This document shows positions 19,013 to 28,692 of a stretch of 64,000 nucleotides of DNA, piece after piece (position 1 is the first letter of the stretch; each line of letters begins with the position of its first letter). Source of the DNA: Rodentibacter ratti (GTDB lineage: Bacteria; Pseudomonadota; Gammaproteobacteria; Enterobacterales; Pasteurellaceae); contig NZ_MLAJ01000005.1 of NCBI RefSeq assembly GCF_002000485.1, forward strand, positions 75,806-139,805. Direction: 5' to 3'. The notes below the pieces were generated by a model. The model did no database searches. It saw nothing but the letters and a program-made list of their open reading frames with translations, and was not told the origin of the DNA. Made by a program: the position numbers and the translations under genes.

Positions 19013-20437
19013 ATGAGTAAAGAAATTAAAACCCAAGTTGTTGTACTTGGTGCCGGACCGGCAGGTTATTCCGCAGCATTCCGTTGTGCGGATCTTGGCT
19101 TAGAAACAGTGCTTGTTGAACGTTATTCTACGCTTGGTGGTGTGTGTTTAAATGTAGGTTGTATCCCGTCTAAAGCATTATTACACGTTGCTAAAGTGAT
19201 TGAAGAAGCAAAACATGCGGAAAAAAATGGGGTTTATTTTAGTGAACCTAAAATTGATCTAGACCAAGTTCGTGCCGGTAAGGATGCCGTTGTAGCAAAA
19301 TTAACAGGCGGTCTTGCGGGTATGGCAAAACAGCGTAAAGTCACGGTGGTTGAGGGGTTAGCTACATTTGCTGATCCGAACACGCTTGTCGCGCGCGATC
19401 GTGATGGTAATCCAACCACGATTAAATTCGATAACGCAATCATTGCGGCAGGTTCTCGCCCAATTGAATTACCTTTCATTCCACACGAAGATCCGCGTAT
19501 TTGGAATTCAACAGATGCCCTTAAATTAAAAGAAGTACCAAAAAAATTGCTTATCATGGGTGGTGGTATCATCGGTTTAGAGATGGGAACGGTTTACCAC
19601 GCATTAGGTTCAGAAATTGAAGTGGTAGAAATGTTTGACCAAGTTATCCCTGCTGCGGATAAAGATGTGGTAGCGATCTACACCAAACAAATTGAGAAGA
19701 AATTTAAACTAATGCTTGAAACCAAAGTCACGGCAGTTGAAGCGAAAGATGATGGTATTTATGTTTCAATGGAAGGTAAAGCCTGCAACGATACGAAACG
19801 TTATGATGCAGTATTGGTCGCCATCGGTCGTGTACCAAACGGTAAATTGATTGATGCAGGTAAAGCCGGTGTTGAAGTTGATGAACGTGGTTTCATTCAT
19901 GTGGATAAACAAATGCGTACGAATGTACCGCATATTTTTGCGATCGGTGATATTGTTGGACAACCGATGTTAGCGCATAAAGGTGTTCACGAAGGTCATG
20001 TTGCAGCGGAAGTGATTGCGGGACAAAAACACTATTTTGATCCGAAAGTCATTCCATCAATTGCCTATACTGAGCCGGAAGTAGCTTGGGTGGGTAAAAC
20101 AGAGAAAGAATGTAAGCAAGAAGGCTTAAATTACGAAGTTGCGAAATTCCCGTGGGCTGCATCCGGTCGTGCGATTGCATCTGAATGTTCAGAGGGGATG
20201 ACAAAACTTATCTTTGATAAAGATACGCATCGTATTCTTGGTGGAGCTATCGTTGGTTCAAACGGTGGTGAGTTGTTAGGTGAAATCGGTCTTGCGATCG
20301 AAATGGGATGTGATGCGGAAGATATCGCATTAACTATTCATGCTCACCCAACATTACACGAGTCTGTTGGATTAGCCGCTGAAGTTTTTGAAGGATCGAT
20401 TACCGATCTCCCTAACGCAAAAGCGAAGAAAAAATAG
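19013..20437 (+). CDS. lpdA: LpdA, dihydrolipoamide dehydrogenase (E3)
   Basis: A 474-residue flavoprotein that reoxidises dihydrolipoamide and reduces NAD+. FAD-binding GAGPAGYSAAFRCADLG at the N-terminus, redox disulfide GGVCLNVGCIPSKALLH (cysteines near 45 and 50), NAD-binding GGGIIGLEMGTVYHALGSEIEVVE, and the C-terminal active-site HAHPTLHES are all present. It serves the pyruvate and 2-oxoglutarate dehydrogenase complexes. GAGG lies before the start; the separate terminator upstream fits its use by more than one complex. Confidence 0.97.
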   Translation: MSKEIKTQVVVLGAGPAGYSAAFRCADLGLETVLVERYSTLGGVCLNVGCIPSKALLHVAKVIEEAKHAEKNGVYFSEPKIDLDQVRAGKDAVVAKLTGGLAGMAKQRKVTVVEGLATFADPNTLVARDRDGNPTTIKFDNAIIAAGSRPIELPFIPHEDPRIWNSTDALKLKEVPKKLLIMGGGIIGLEMGTVYHALGSEIEVVEMFDQVIPAADKDVVAIYTKQIEKKFKLMLETKVTAVEAKDDGIYVSMEGKACNDTKRYDAVLVAIGRVPNGKLIDAGKAGVEVDERGFIHVDKQMRTNVPHIFAIGDIVGQPMLAHKGVHEGHVAAEVIAGQKHYFDPKVIPSIAYTEPEVAWVGKTEKECKQEGLNYEVAKFPWAASGRAIASECSEGMTKLIFDKDTHRILGGAIVGSNGGELLGEIGLAIEMGCDAEDIALTIHAHPTLHESVGLAAEVFEGSITDLPNAKAKKK

Positions 20438-20454
20438 TTAATTCTTAATGATTA

Positions 20455-20488
20455 AAAGGCAATTCCTATGAATTGCCTTTATTTTTTT
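20455..20488 (+). terminator. Terminator after lpdA
   Basis: AAAGGCAATTC and GAATTGCCTTT form an 11-bp stem with a 4-base loop, followed by ATTTTTTT. Confidence 0.88.
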
Positions 20489-20607
20489 AGAAATTACATA
20501 CTAAATTAATATAAAAATTCAATTTTAACTGGCTATTTACCTTTATATTTGATACCCTCAGAAAGATTTTATTTTTATATATTTTTAATTCTTTTAAATT
20601 TTCTAGT

Positions 20608-21159
20608 ATGTTAAAGCGATTTTTAATGATTAGCGGGCTTGTTACACTCGCCACCGCATGTTCAAGCGGCAATAATAATGCCTATCATAGTAAAATTTCA
20701 GAAAGTGATGATGCTCAACTCACCGGATTAATAAGTAAATTAGAAAAGGCTGATCGTAGTATTCACCACACATTAAGAACGAACCGTCCTCGTTCAGGTT
20801 TAGTTGGCGATAAAGCGCTTGCTGGTGTTTATAATGAGTGGGCGGGAACACGTTATAGAATGGGTGGTACCAGCAAACGTGGTATTGATTGTTCGGCATT
20901 TATGCAAACAACCTTTTTGAATGCTTATGGTATTAAACTTCCTCGTTCCACAGCGGAACAACGTCATTTAGGCCGTAAAATCAGTAAACATGAATTACAA
21001 AAAGGTGATCTCGTATTCTTCCGTGGTAACAATCATGTCGGTGTTTATATTGGTAACAACCAATTTATGCATGCCGGTTCCAGCCAAGGGGTTACAATCA
21101 GCTCCTTAGATGAAAATTATTGGGCAAGAACTTATACTCAATCACGCCGCATTATGTAA
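20608..21159 (+). CDS. NlpC/P60 family lipoprotein (MepS/NlpC-like peptidoglycan endopeptidase)
   Basis: A 183-residue lipoprotein. The signal ends in LATAC, giving a lipidated Cys near residue 18, followed by a Ser/Asn linker. The NlpC/P60 domain has the catalytic Cys in GIDCSAFMQTTF, LPRSTAEQRHLG, LQKGDLVFF, and the catalytic His in GNNHVGVYIGNNQFMHAGS. Such enzymes cut peptide cross-links in peptidoglycan to allow wall expansion. Both NlpC and MepS (Spr) are possible names; I cannot separate them here. Confidence 0.85.
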   Translation: MLKRFLMISGLVTLATACSSGNNNAYHSKISESDDAQLTGLISKLEKADRSIHHTLRTNRPRSGLVGDKALAGVYNEWAGTRYRMGGTSKRGIDCSAFMQTTFLNAYGIKLPRSTAEQRHLGRKISKHELQKGDLVFFRGNNHVGVYIGNNQFMHAGSSQGVTISSLDENYWARTYTQSRRIM

Positions 21160-21193
21160 AGTTAAAGTGCGGTCGTTTTTGAAAGTATTTTTT

Positions 21194-21232
21194 AGGCTAA
21201 ATGGAATGACAATTTCCATTTAGCCTTTCTTT
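21194..21232 (+). terminator. Strong terminator after the NlpC/P60 gene
   Basis: AGGCTAAATGGAA and TTCCATTTAGCCT form a perfect 13-bp stem around TGACAA, followed by TTCTTTTT. Confidence 0.85.
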
Positions 21233-21350
21233 TTCATGGTGATTTTTATCTCGCTTTGTATCCTGAAATTTCCATTTTTTTCTAGCATTTTATGATAGAA
21301 TTTGAGTCCAAAAGTATTGGCATTATCTCACTTTATCATTGAGCTTTTTT

Positions 21351-21893
21351 ATGAATAAACAACTTGAACTTATTAAATCGTCTATCAAATCCATTCCTAA
21401 TTATCCAAAAGAGGGTATTATCTTTCGTGATATCACCTCGTTGTTAGAAGTTCCGGCTGCATTCAAAGCGAGTATTGAATTGATCGCTGAACACTACCGT
21501 AATAAAAATATTACTAAAGTGTTGGGGACGGAATCTCGCGGTTTTATTTTTGGTGCGCCGGTTGCAATTGCATTAGGTTTACCTTTTGAATTAGTGAGAA
21601 AACCTAAGAAATTACCCCGTGAGACAATTTCTCAATCTTATCAATTGGAATATGGGCAAGATACCTTAGAAATACATACTGATGCGGTTTCTGCGGGTGA
21701 TAATGTATTGATTATAGATGATTTACTTGCGACAGGCGGTACGGTAGAAGCGACAGTCAAACTTGTCGAACGTTTAGGTGGAAAAGTTAATCATGCGGCA
21801 TTTGTGATTAATTTACCGGAACTTGGCGGTGAGAAACGTTTAAATGATTTAGGCGTGGATTGCTATACTTTAGTTAATTTTGAAGGTCATTAA
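21351..21893 (+). CDS. apt: Apt, adenine phosphoribosyltransferase
   Basis: A 180-residue salvage enzyme making AMP from adenine and PRPP. The PRPP-binding motif [17 protein letters not shown] is at about 122-138; [14 protein letters not shown] and the [20 protein letters not shown] flexible loop are characteristic. An upstream TTG (21339) is in frame, but [14 protein letters not shown] at 21351 matches the family. The purine salvage gene lies 12 bases upstream of dnaX, so the two are likely cotranscribed, as in other gamma-proteobacteria. A possible -10, TATGAT, is at 21291. Confidence 0.95.
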   Translation: MNKQLELIKSSIKSIPNYPKEGIIFRDITSLLEVPAAFKASIELIAEHYRNKNITKVLGTESRGFIFGAPVAIALGLPFELVRKPKKLPRETISQSYQLEYGQDTLEIHTDAVSAGDNVLIIDDLLATGGTVEATVKLVERLGGKVNHAAFVINLPELGGEKRLNDLGVDCYTLVNFEGH

Positions 21894-21905
21894 CAAAACA
21901 AGCGA

Positions 21906-23990
21906 ATGAGTTATCAAGTTTTAGCCCGAAAATGGCGACCTCAAACTTTCGAGGAAGTAGTCGGACAAGGGCATATTATTACCGCTCTTTCTAATGGATT
22001 AAAAGAGCAGCGACTTCACCATGCATATCTGTTTTCGGGTACGCGTGGTGTAGGAAAGACTTCTATTGCGCGTCTTTTTGCTAAGGGTCTGAACTGCATT
22101 AAGAACGGCATTACAGATCACCCTTGTGGCGAATGTGAAAATTGTCAAGCTATTGAGCAGGGAACATTTATTGATCTGATTGAGATCGATGCAGCTTCAC
22201 GGACAAAAGTAGAGGATACAAGAGAATTACTCGATAACGTACAATATAAACCCGTCATTGGGCGTTTTAAAGTATATTTAATCGATGAAGTGCATATGCT
22301 GTCTCGCCATTCCTTTAATGCTCTACTTAAAACGTTGGAAGAACCGCCGGAGTATGTAAAATTTTTGCTGGCTACAACGGATCCGCAAAAACTCCCGGTA
22401 ACGATTTTATCCCGCTGTATGCAATTTCATCTAAAAGCCTTGGATGAACAGCAAATTTCGCAGCATCTTGCGAATATTCTCACCCAAGAAAATATTCCTT
22501 TTGAACCATTAGCTTTAGACAAGCTGGCGAAAGCAGCACAAGGTGGGATTCGGGATAGTTTAAGCTTAACGGATCAAGCCATTGCAATGGGCGACCGCAA
22601 TGTTACAGTAAGCGTGGTAAATGCAATGTTGGGCTTGTTAGATGATATCCAAGCAATTGATATTATTTATGCTCTACATCAGGGGAACGGCGAACGTTTG
22701 ATGAAAGTGCTTCAAAACGTTTCTGAAAAAGCCGGTGATTGGAATCAGTTATTGGCGGAAGTGGCAGAAAATTTGCATCAAATCGCATTAATGCAGTTGT
22801 TACCGCAAAATTCATTGCATGAAAATGAGCATCTTGCTTTCCTTGCGAAACATATTTCGCCGGAAGACGTACAATTTTTCTACCAAGTGATTGTTTCAGG
22901 CAGAAAAGAATTGAATGCTGCGCCGAATTATCGTACAGGCGTAGAAATGATATTGTTGAGGGCATTAGCATTTCACCCAAAGTTTCTTACGGCAACACCT
23001 AAGGCGAATTTATCTGCCAACGCGACACTTTCCGAGAAGGAAAGTGCGGTTAAAAATCAAGGCAGTTATATTGATATGCCGGTGTTGTCGCAAAATATTA
23101 AATCTAATTATAAGAAAACGAAATCAGCTCAACCTATTTCTTCCCTTTCAAAGAACAATGATGCAAATCTTGCCGGATTAGCCGCGTTAGAAGCATTAAA
23201 ACAACTTGATCAAATTGAAACCAGTGAAAGACAAGCCCGCCAAAAGGAAGTGAATGAGGCGGTGAATGAAGCAATACATCAAGTGCAAATACTTGATGAA
23301 CAAAAAACACCACGAAAAATGACCGCACTTCCTGTGCGTGAAATGACGCCTCCCAAGCAGGTAGTGCCGACAGCTTCAAAAAATGTAGAAGAAATTCCCC
23401 AAAATGTTCAAACCATGATGAATGCAGTGGAAGATAATTCAGACTTGGAACAGGAAGAGCAAGAAATTATTGAGGCGGAAAATTATCGTTGGGAATGGCG
23501 TAATCCGGAATTGGCAAAAGAGACGGTGGGCATTGCACCTTCTGATATTAAACAAGCTATTCTGAAAGATATTACACCGGAGCTAAATGCCCGTATTATT
23601 GAAATAACACAGAAGCAGGATGAATGGGCTAATATTGTTGAAAGTTCCGGAGTAAGCGGTTTTTCAAAAGAATTGGCACTAAATTGCTTTTTACTTGAGA
23701 AAACTGAAAATAAAATTTATTTAGGGCTTCATTCCTCGAAAGCCCATTTACGCCAAGAACGTAGCGTTCATTTATTGACTGAAGCGCTTAGCCAATTTTA
23801 TGAAAAATCGATTAGCGTTGATATTCAGTTAGATGATCGTGATAGTACAACCCCAATGGTTTATCGTAAAAAGATTTACCAAGATTTAAGGGAACAAGCC
23901 CGAGATCAGCTTCAACAAGATCAAAAACTTCTTCTCTTACAAAAAGAATTTGATGCTAAATTGGATGTTGAGAGTATTCGTCCCGTTTAG
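21906..23990 (+). CDS. dnaX: DnaX, DNA polymerase III tau subunit
   Basis: A 694-residue clamp-loader subunit. Walker A GTRGVGKTS is at about 45-53, with a zinc module (CIKNGITDHPCGECENCQ) after it, and Walker B VYLIDEVHMLS with the SRC motif in LSRCMQFH. A long charged, flexible middle part (about 365-560) leads to the C-terminal domain that binds polymerase alpha and DnaB in tau. I see no A-AAA-AAG slippery heptamer like that of E. coli, so a gamma form by the same frameshift is not supported. Confidence 0.95.
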   Translation: MSYQVLARKWRPQTFEEVVGQGHIITALSNGLKEQRLHHAYLFSGTRGVGKTSIARLFAKGLNCIKNGITDHPCGECENCQAIEQGTFIDLIEIDAASRTKVEDTRELLDNVQYKPVIGRFKVYLIDEVHMLSRHSFNALLKTLEEPPEYVKFLLATTDPQKLPVTILSRCMQFHLKALDEQQISQHLANILTQENIPFEPLALDKLAKAAQGGIRDSLSLTDQAIAMGDRNVTVSVVNAMLGLLDDIQAIDIIYALHQGNGERLMKVLQNVSEKAGDWNQLLAEVAENLHQIALMQLLPQNSLHENEHLAFLAKHISPEDVQFFYQVIVSGRKELNAAPNYRTGVEMILLRALAFHPKFLTATPKANLSANATLSEKESAVKNQGSYIDMPVLSQNIKSNYKKTKSAQPISSLSKNNDANLAGLAALEALKQLDQIETSERQARQKEVNEAVNEAIHQVQILDEQKTPRKMTALPVREMTPPKQVVPTASKNVEEIPQNVQTMMNAVEDNSDLEQEEQEIIEAENYRWEWRNPELAKETVGIAPSDIKQAILKDITPELNARIIEITQKQDEWANIVESSGVSGFSKELALNCFLLEKTENKIYLGLHSSKAHLRQERSVHLLTEALSQFYEKSISVDIQLDDRDSTTPMVYRKKIYQDLREQARDQLQQDQKLLLLQKEFDAKLDVESIRPV

Positions 23991-24029
23991 AGCAGGTTTA
24001 AGCGTCATTATAAAATAGCGAGAAAACAG

Positions 24030-24072
24030 ACCGCACTTTATAGATTTAGTCAATCTAAAAGTGCGGTTTTTT
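24030..24072 (+). terminator. Terminator after dnaX built from inverted USS
   Basis: ACCGCACTTT-A-TAGATT and AATCTA-AAAGTGCGGT form an extended stem, followed by TTTTTT. Confidence 0.82.
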
Positions 24073-24117
24073 ATGGAAAAGTTTTTTTGAATTGGTTTTT
24101 TTGATTAATTTAATAGT

Positions 24118-24146
24118 TTTCAATCGTTGAAACCTTTCTATATAAT
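24118..24146 (+). promoter_or_regulatory. Catalase promoter with inverted repeat
   Basis: TATAAT at 24141 is a perfect -10. The -35 area is a perfect inverted repeat, TTTCAA-TCG-TTGAAA (24118-24132), with no good -35 hexamer, which suggests an activator-dependent promoter. OxyR is the obvious candidate for a catalase, but the repeat does not match the OxyR consensus well. Confidence 0.5.
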
Positions 24147-24188
24147 GCGCAGGAAATTTACTTCAACTACACAATAGAGGAGCATCCT

Positions 24189-25709
24189 ATGACTTCAAAA
24201 TGTCCTTTTTCTCATTCAACACCTTTAACAATGGGAAATGGCGCACCTGTCGCTGATAACCAAAACAGCTTAACCGCAGGTCCTCGTGGTCCATTGCTTG
24301 CACAAGATTTATGGCTTAACGAAAAATTAGCGGATTTCGTCCGTGAAGTGATTCCTGAGCGTCGCATGCACGCAAAAGGTTCAGGTGCATTTGGTACCTT
24401 TACCGTAACACACGACATCACCAAATATACCCGTGCAAAAATCTTTAGCGAAGTGGGTAAAAAAACTGAAATGTTCGCACGTTTCACTACCGTAGCTGGT
24501 GAACGTGGTGCGGCAGATGCAGAGCGTGATATTCGTGGTTTTGCATTAAAATTCTATACCGAAGAAGGTAACTGGGATATGGTGGGTAACAATACACCGG
24601 TGTTCTTCTTACGTGACCCACGCAAATTCCCGGATCTCAACAAAGCAGTAAAACGCGACCCACGAACCAATATGCGTTCAGCGACCAATAACTGGGATTT
24701 CTGGACATTATTACCTGAAGCATTACACCAAGTGACTATCGTAATGAGTGATCGTGGTATCCCTGCAAGCTATCGTCATATGCACGGTTACGGTTCGCAT
24801 ACTTATAGCTTCTGGAATGAAGCGGGCGAACGTTTCTGGGTTAAATTCCACTTCCATACTCAACAAGGTATTAAAAACTTCACAAATGAAGAAGCGGCAG
24901 AGTTAATCGCAAATGATCGTGAAACTCATCAACGTGATTTATATGAAGCGATTGAGCGTGGTGATTTCCCGAAATGGACAATGTTTATCCAAGTGATGCC
25001 GGAAGCCGATGCAGAAAAAGTGCCTTACCATCCGTTCGATCTAACTAAAGTATGGCCGAAAAAAGACTATCCATTAATTGAAGTGGGTGAGTTTGAACTT
25101 AACCGTAACCCTGAAAACTTCTTTGCAGATGTCGAGCAATCTGCCTTCGCACCAAGCAATTTAGTGCCGGGAATCGGTGCAAGCCCAGATAGAATGTTAC
25201 AAGCTCGTTTATTCAACTATGCTGATGCACAACGTTACCGTTTAGGTGTGAATTTCCGCCAAATTCCGGTAAATCGTCCTCGTTGCCCGGTTCACAGTAA
25301 CCAACGTGATGGTCTAGGTCGTGTAGATGGTAACTATGGCAGCTTACCGCATTATGAGCCAAACAGCTTTAATCAATGGCAACAACAACCGGACTTTGCT
25401 GAACCACCACTTCGCATTAACGGTGATGCAGCATTCTGGGATTATCGTCAAGATGACAACGACTACTTCAGCCAACCGCGTGCATTGTTTAACTTAATGA
25501 ACGCAGAGCAAAAACAAGCGTTATTCAACAATACCGCAGCGGCAATGGGCGATGCACCTGATTTCATCAAATACCGCCATATCCGTAACTGTCACTGGTG
25601 TGATCCTGCATACGGTGAAGGTGTGGCAAAAGCATTAGGTTTAACCGTAGAAGATGCGTTGAAAGCTCGTGATACAGACCCTGCATTAGGTCAAGGTGGC
25701 TTATTATAA
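24189..25709 (+). CDS. katA: Monofunctional heme catalase (HktE/KatA type)
   Basis: A 506-residue small-subunit catalase that disproportionates hydrogen peroxide. The catalytic His is in [15 protein letters not shown] (about residue 57), the Asn in [15 protein letters not shown], and the proximal heme ligand Tyr in [14 protein letters not shown]. There is no signal peptide, so it is cytoplasmic. Length and sequence resemble the H. influenzae catalase HktE. AGAGGAG precedes the start. It stands alone between two terminators. Confidence 0.95.
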   Translation: MTSKCPFSHSTPLTMGNGAPVADNQNSLTAGPRGPLLAQDLWLNEKLADFVREVIPERRMHAKGSGAFGTFTVTHDITKYTRAKIFSEVGKKTEMFARFTTVAGERGAADAERDIRGFALKFYTEEGNWDMVGNNTPVFFLRDPRKFPDLNKAVKRDPRTNMRSATNNWDFWTLLPEALHQVTIVMSDRGIPASYRHMHGYGSHTYSFWNEAGERFWVKFHFHTQQGIKNFTNEEAAELIANDRETHQRDLYEAIERGDFPKWTMFIQVMPEADAEKVPYHPFDLTKVWPKKDYPLIEVGEFELNRNPENFFADVEQSAFAPSNLVPGIGASPDRMLQARLFNYADAQRYRLGVNFRQIPVNRPRCPVHSNQRDGLGRVDGNYGSLPHYEPNSFNQWQQQPDFAEPPLRINGDAAFWDYRQDDNDYFSQPRALFNLMNAEQKQALFNNTAAAMGDAPDFIKYRHIRNCHWCDPAYGEGVAKALGLTVEDALKARDTDPALGQGGLL

Positions 25710-25732
25710 TGCGCTGAATAAGCAAAATGAGC

Positions 25733-25768
25733 AAAAAGGTTGATGTCAAAATGACATCAACCTTTTTT
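25733..25768. terminator. Bidirectional terminator between catalase and the next gene
   Basis: AAAAAGGTTGATGTCA and TGACATCAACCTTTTTT form a long perfect stem with a 3-base loop and T-runs on both strands. Confidence 0.9.
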
Positions 25769-25770
25769 AT

Positions 25771-26424
25771 TTATTGCGCCGACAGCATTGGGTAAGCGTT
25801 GATAAAATCCGGTAAGCGATAGGCTTTACTAAAAATCAAGGTGTAAGTATTCCGATCATTATTGACGGCGACGGTGTCAGGAATTGGCTCGTCCAAGCCA
25901 AAACGCCAAGGTTGATTGCCTATACGTATAATCAAATAGTCATTGCTCACTTCAAAAGGTCCTTCATAAGGTTTTCCTGCAATCGCCACGGTTTTGTATT
26001 CAATGGGTAAATTCACCGAACCATAAACGGTTTTCCAAAAGAAATAAGGCGAGGCGGTCGGGTTTAAAATAGAACGGTTGGTGCCTTCTTTCTGTGTCAA
26101 TTCAACCACTTTTCCATCAGCTAGAACAAGGCGATGTTGTCCCGGTTCTAAAATAAGTTTTTGGGTTTGATGAGCGGCAAGGGTGATCTCTTTTTCATCT
26201 AACTTGAACGTAATGGCTGTGTTTGTTGGATTATCTGCATAAACAATGTTCTTATCGTACCATGCGACAAGATCTTCCGCTTCAAAAGGAAAATATTTTG
26301 CAACGAGCGAAACCACAAAATTTCGTTTTCCGTCGTCAGCATTGTCAGCGGTTGCAGAAGGTTGTACAGCAGCGATGCCGATTAAGGCGACAATGATAAT
26401 AAGTAATGAAAGTAATTTTTTCAT
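25771..26424 (-). CDS. Secreted protein of unknown function, 217 residues
   Basis: Begins with two lysines and a hydrophobic segment (LLSLLIIIVALIGIAAV), a signal peptide or membrane anchor, followed by ADNADDGKRN. The rest looks beta-rich: ITFKLDEKEITLAAHQTQKL, LEPGQHRLVLADGKVVELTQ and a late FRFGLDE-like strand region, a pattern seen in envelope proteins. I do not recognise a family. It lies convergent with the catalase and shares its terminator; proA is upstream on the same strand. Confidence 0.6.
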   Translation of the reverse strand: MKKLLSLLIIIVALIGIAAVQPSATADNADDGKRNFVVSLVAKYFPFEAEDLVAWYDKNIVYADNPTNTAITFKLDEKEITLAAHQTQKLILEPGQHRLVLADGKVVELTQKEGTNRSILNPTASPYFFWKTVYGSVNLPIEYKTVAIAGKPYEGPFEVSNDYLIIRIGNQPWRFGLDEPIPDTVAVNNDRNTYTLIFSKAYRLPDFINAYPMLSAQ

Positions 26425-26442
26425 AAAATGCTCCTAAAAATC

Positions 26443-26482
26443 ACCGCACTTTATTGGTGGAGAGAAAGCAAGTGCGGTTGAA
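26443..26482 (-). terminator. Inverted USS terminator after proA
   Basis: On the minus strand ACCGCACTT and AAGTGCGGT form a stem followed by GATTTTTAGG. It lies just past the proA stop. Confidence 0.6.
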
Positions 26483-26489
26483 ATAACGA

Positions 26490-27743
26490 TTATTTTCTTG
26501 TGGTGTAATTTCCTTCACACACCCATTTATAGGTGGTGAGGGCTTCTAATCCCATAGGGCCTCGGGCGTGGAGTTTTTGTGTGCTGACGGCAACTTCCGC
26601 CCCTAATCCAAATTGTCCACCATCAGTAAAGCGCGTACTGGCATTCACATAAACTGCAGACGCATCCACTTGCTTTACAAATTGGCGTGCTAGAGATTGG
26701 GAGGCGGTTAAAATACTTTCAGAATGTTGCGTACCATATTCCTGAATATGAGAGATTGCGGCTTGGATATCCTTGACGATCACCACATTGAGATCAAGAG
26801 AGCCCCATTCTTCACGTAGTTGCTGTTCTGTGACTTCGCTCACTTCAGCAGCCGCTTGTTTTAAGATATCAAGTGCGGTTGATTTTGCGTGATATTTTAC
26901 GTTTTTCGATGCAAGCTGTGCCACGAGTTTAGGTAAGAATTCAGCGGCAATGGACTCTTGTACAAGCAGGGTTTCTAGCGTATTACAGGTGCTTGGACGC
27001 TGGGTTTTCGCATTGTCGATGACCAAAATGGCTTGATTTTGATCTGCACTTTCTTCCACAAAGGTATGACAAACGCCGACACCGCCTACAATCACAGGAA
27101 TGGTGGAATGCTGTTTACAAAGTTCGTGTAAACCGGCACCACCACGAGGAATAATCATATCCACATAGCGATCCAATTTTAATAATTGCATCACAAGATC
27201 CCGATTTGGATCAGTAATAGCTTGTACCGCGAATTTAGGTAATCCGGCTTGCTCAAGGGCATTTTGCACCACTTCCACTAAGATATTATTAGAGAATTGG
27301 GTTTCCTTTCCCCCCCGGAGAATCACCGCATTGCCGGTTTTTAAACAAAGGCTTGCTACATCAATGGTAACATTCGGGCGTGCTTCATAAATCGTACCGA
27401 TCACCCCAATTGGTGTACGGATACGTTCAATTTTTAAACCGCTATCCAGTGTGCCCCCATCAATGATTTTACCCACTGGATCAGCAAGGGAAATCACATG
27501 GCGAACGTCATTGGCAATGCTTTGTAAACGCTCAGGGGTAAGCAAAAGGCGATCAATCAAGGCTTCCGACAGCCCGTTTTGTTTTGCCCGTTCAATATCC
27601 TTGGCATTCTCGGCTAAAATACGAGCTGCTTGTTGTTCCAACTGCTCGGCAATAATCGTTAAAGCACGGTTTTTTTCCACAGTACTTAATTGTGCCAACA
27701 CAAAAGCCGCCGCTTTGGCTTGTTTTCCCATTTGTTCTAACAT
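26490..27743 (-). CDS. proA: ProA, gamma-glutamyl phosphate reductase
   Basis: A 417-residue enzyme of the aldehyde dehydrogenase superfamily that reduces glutamyl-5-phosphate to the semialdehyde in proline synthesis. Visible motifs are [20 protein letters not shown], the NADP region [11 protein letters not shown], and the active-site Cys in [17 protein letters not shown]. The C-terminal [20 protein letters not shown] is also typical. No proB is adjacent, so the pathway genes are split. Confidence 0.96.
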   Translation of the reverse strand: MLEQMGKQAKAAAFVLAQLSTVEKNRALTIIAEQLEQQAARILAENAKDIERAKQNGLSEALIDRLLLTPERLQSIANDVRHVISLADPVGKIIDGGTLDSGLKIERIRTPIGVIGTIYEARPNVTIDVASLCLKTGNAVILRGGKETQFSNNILVEVVQNALEQAGLPKFAVQAITDPNRDLVMQLLKLDRYVDMIIPRGGAGLHELCKQHSTIPVIVGGVGVCHTFVEESADQNQAILVIDNAKTQRPSTCNTLETLLVQESIAAEFLPKLVAQLASKNVKYHAKSTALDILKQAAAEVSEVTEQQLREEWGSLDLNVVIVKDIQAAISHIQEYGTQHSESILTASQSLARQFVKQVDASAVYVNASTRFTDGGQFGLGAEVAVSTQKLHARGPMGLEALTTYKWVCEGNYTTRK

Positions 27744-27913
27744 AGTATGTCTCTCTAAAGGTAGAAATAATGATGCGTAGCTTATCTGAAAAATTAAGAA
27801 GATTAAATGCTTAATCGTAGGATTTGGAGAAAACCTATATTTCTGGAACTAGAAAGAATGAGGCATTCGCCAAAAGAGCGGTCGTTTTTTTAATGATTTT
27901 TAAAGGAAAACAA

Positions 27914-28471
27914 ATGAAAAAACAAATGTTAATTTTTGCATTAGGTTCACTAATGCTAAGCCATTTTGCGTTTGCACATAATTTACAACTTGAACAATCA
28001 TTGCCGTCAGTAAAAGTTGCGGAATATGGCGAAATTATACTTGCAGGGAAAGAAACCAAATTCCAAACTTGGACATCTTCCTCATTAGTGGGGAAAGTAC
28101 GGGTGATTCATCATCTTGCAGGAAGAACGGCGGCAAAAGAAAAAAATCAAGGGATGATTGATGCTATTAAAGCTGCTCGTTTTGCGCCAATCCATTACCA
28201 GACTACGACTATTATCAATGCTGATGATGCCATTGTCGGCACCGGTATGTTTGTGAAAAGCAGTGCGGAAAAAGGAAAAATAGAAAACCCACATAGTCAA
28301 GTGGTGCTGGATGATAAAAGTGCGGTGAAAAAGGCTTGGCATTTGAATGCCAAAGACAGTGCGATAATTGTTTTGGATAAAAAAGGTAAAGTGAAATTTG
28401 TGAAAGAAGGAAAATTGTCTCAGACAGATATTCAGGCAGTGATTTCTTTGATAACAGAATTGACTAAGTAA
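27914..28471 (+). CDS. ytfJ: YtfJ family periplasmic protein
   Basis: A 185-residue precursor with a signal peptide ending in SHFAFAHN. The mature domain has the YtfJ-family thioredoxin-like look: VRVIHHLAGRTAAKEKNQGM, FAPIHYQTTTIINADDAIVG and SAIIVLDKKGKVKFVKEGKLS. No CxxC is present. Function of the family is poorly known. AAAGGAAA precedes MKKQMLIF at 27914; an in-frame ATG farther upstream (27824) would precede the signal peptide by 30 residues and is not supported. Confidence 0.8.
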   Translation: MKKQMLIFALGSLMLSHFAFAHNLQLEQSLPSVKVAEYGEIILAGKETKFQTWTSSSLVGKVRVIHHLAGRTAAKEKNQGMIDAIKAARFAPIHYQTTTIINADDAIVGTGMFVKSSAEKGKIENPHSQVVLDDKSAVKKAWHLNAKDSAIIVLDKKGKVKFVKEGKLSQTDIQAVISLITELTK

Positions 28472-28477
28472 TATTTG

Positions 28478-28510
28478 TGCGGAAGCTTAAAACTTCCGCA
28501 TTTTTATTTT
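28478..28510 (+). terminator. Terminator after ytfJ
   Basis: TGCGGAAG and CTTCCGCA form an 8-bp stem followed by TTTTTATTTTT. It reaches into the last codons of the convergent anti-sigma gene. Confidence 0.82.
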
Positions 28511-28683
28511 TGGGAGCTTTTTGCAAATTTTTTCATTAATTGACTTAGCTCGTCACAGTTTTGTTTAAAATTACGGCAATGAGGGCAGGTCACTAAGTGA
28601 AGACGTAAACCGACTTTTTCTTGTAAAGTTAATGGACGTTCGTGGGAATCTGAGATGATTCTTGTAGCTTGACGGCAACGCAT
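28504..28683 (-). CDS. Zinc-binding anti-sigma factor, 59 residues
   Basis: Starts MRCRQATRIISDSHERPLTL and contains HLVTCPHC, the H-x3-C-x2-C zinc site (His29, Cys33, Cys36) of ZAS/zf-HC2 anti-sigma factors. It has no membrane segment, so it is a soluble redox-type factor like RsrA/ChrR rather than a membrane RseA type. It starts 9 bases after the ECF sigma stop, with AAGGAG as ribosome-binding site. Zinc loss or thiol oxidation would be expected to release the sigma factor. Confidence 0.82.
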   Translation of the reverse strand: MRCRQATRIISDSHERPLTLQEKVGLRLHLVTCPHCRNFKQNCDELSQLMKKFAKSSQK

Positions 28684-28692
28684 AGAGGCTCC

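Noticed and set aside
21906-23990. Programmed -1 frameshift in dnaX giving a gamma subunit
   Set aside because: I found no A-AAA-AAG heptamer in the gene; the A-runs present lack the right register and no following hairpin is evident.
24109-24142. OxyR site upstream of the catalase
   Set aside because: ATAG and CTAT are present but not at OxyR spacing; only the TTTCAA/TTGAAA inverted repeat is solid, so I list a promoter without naming the activator.
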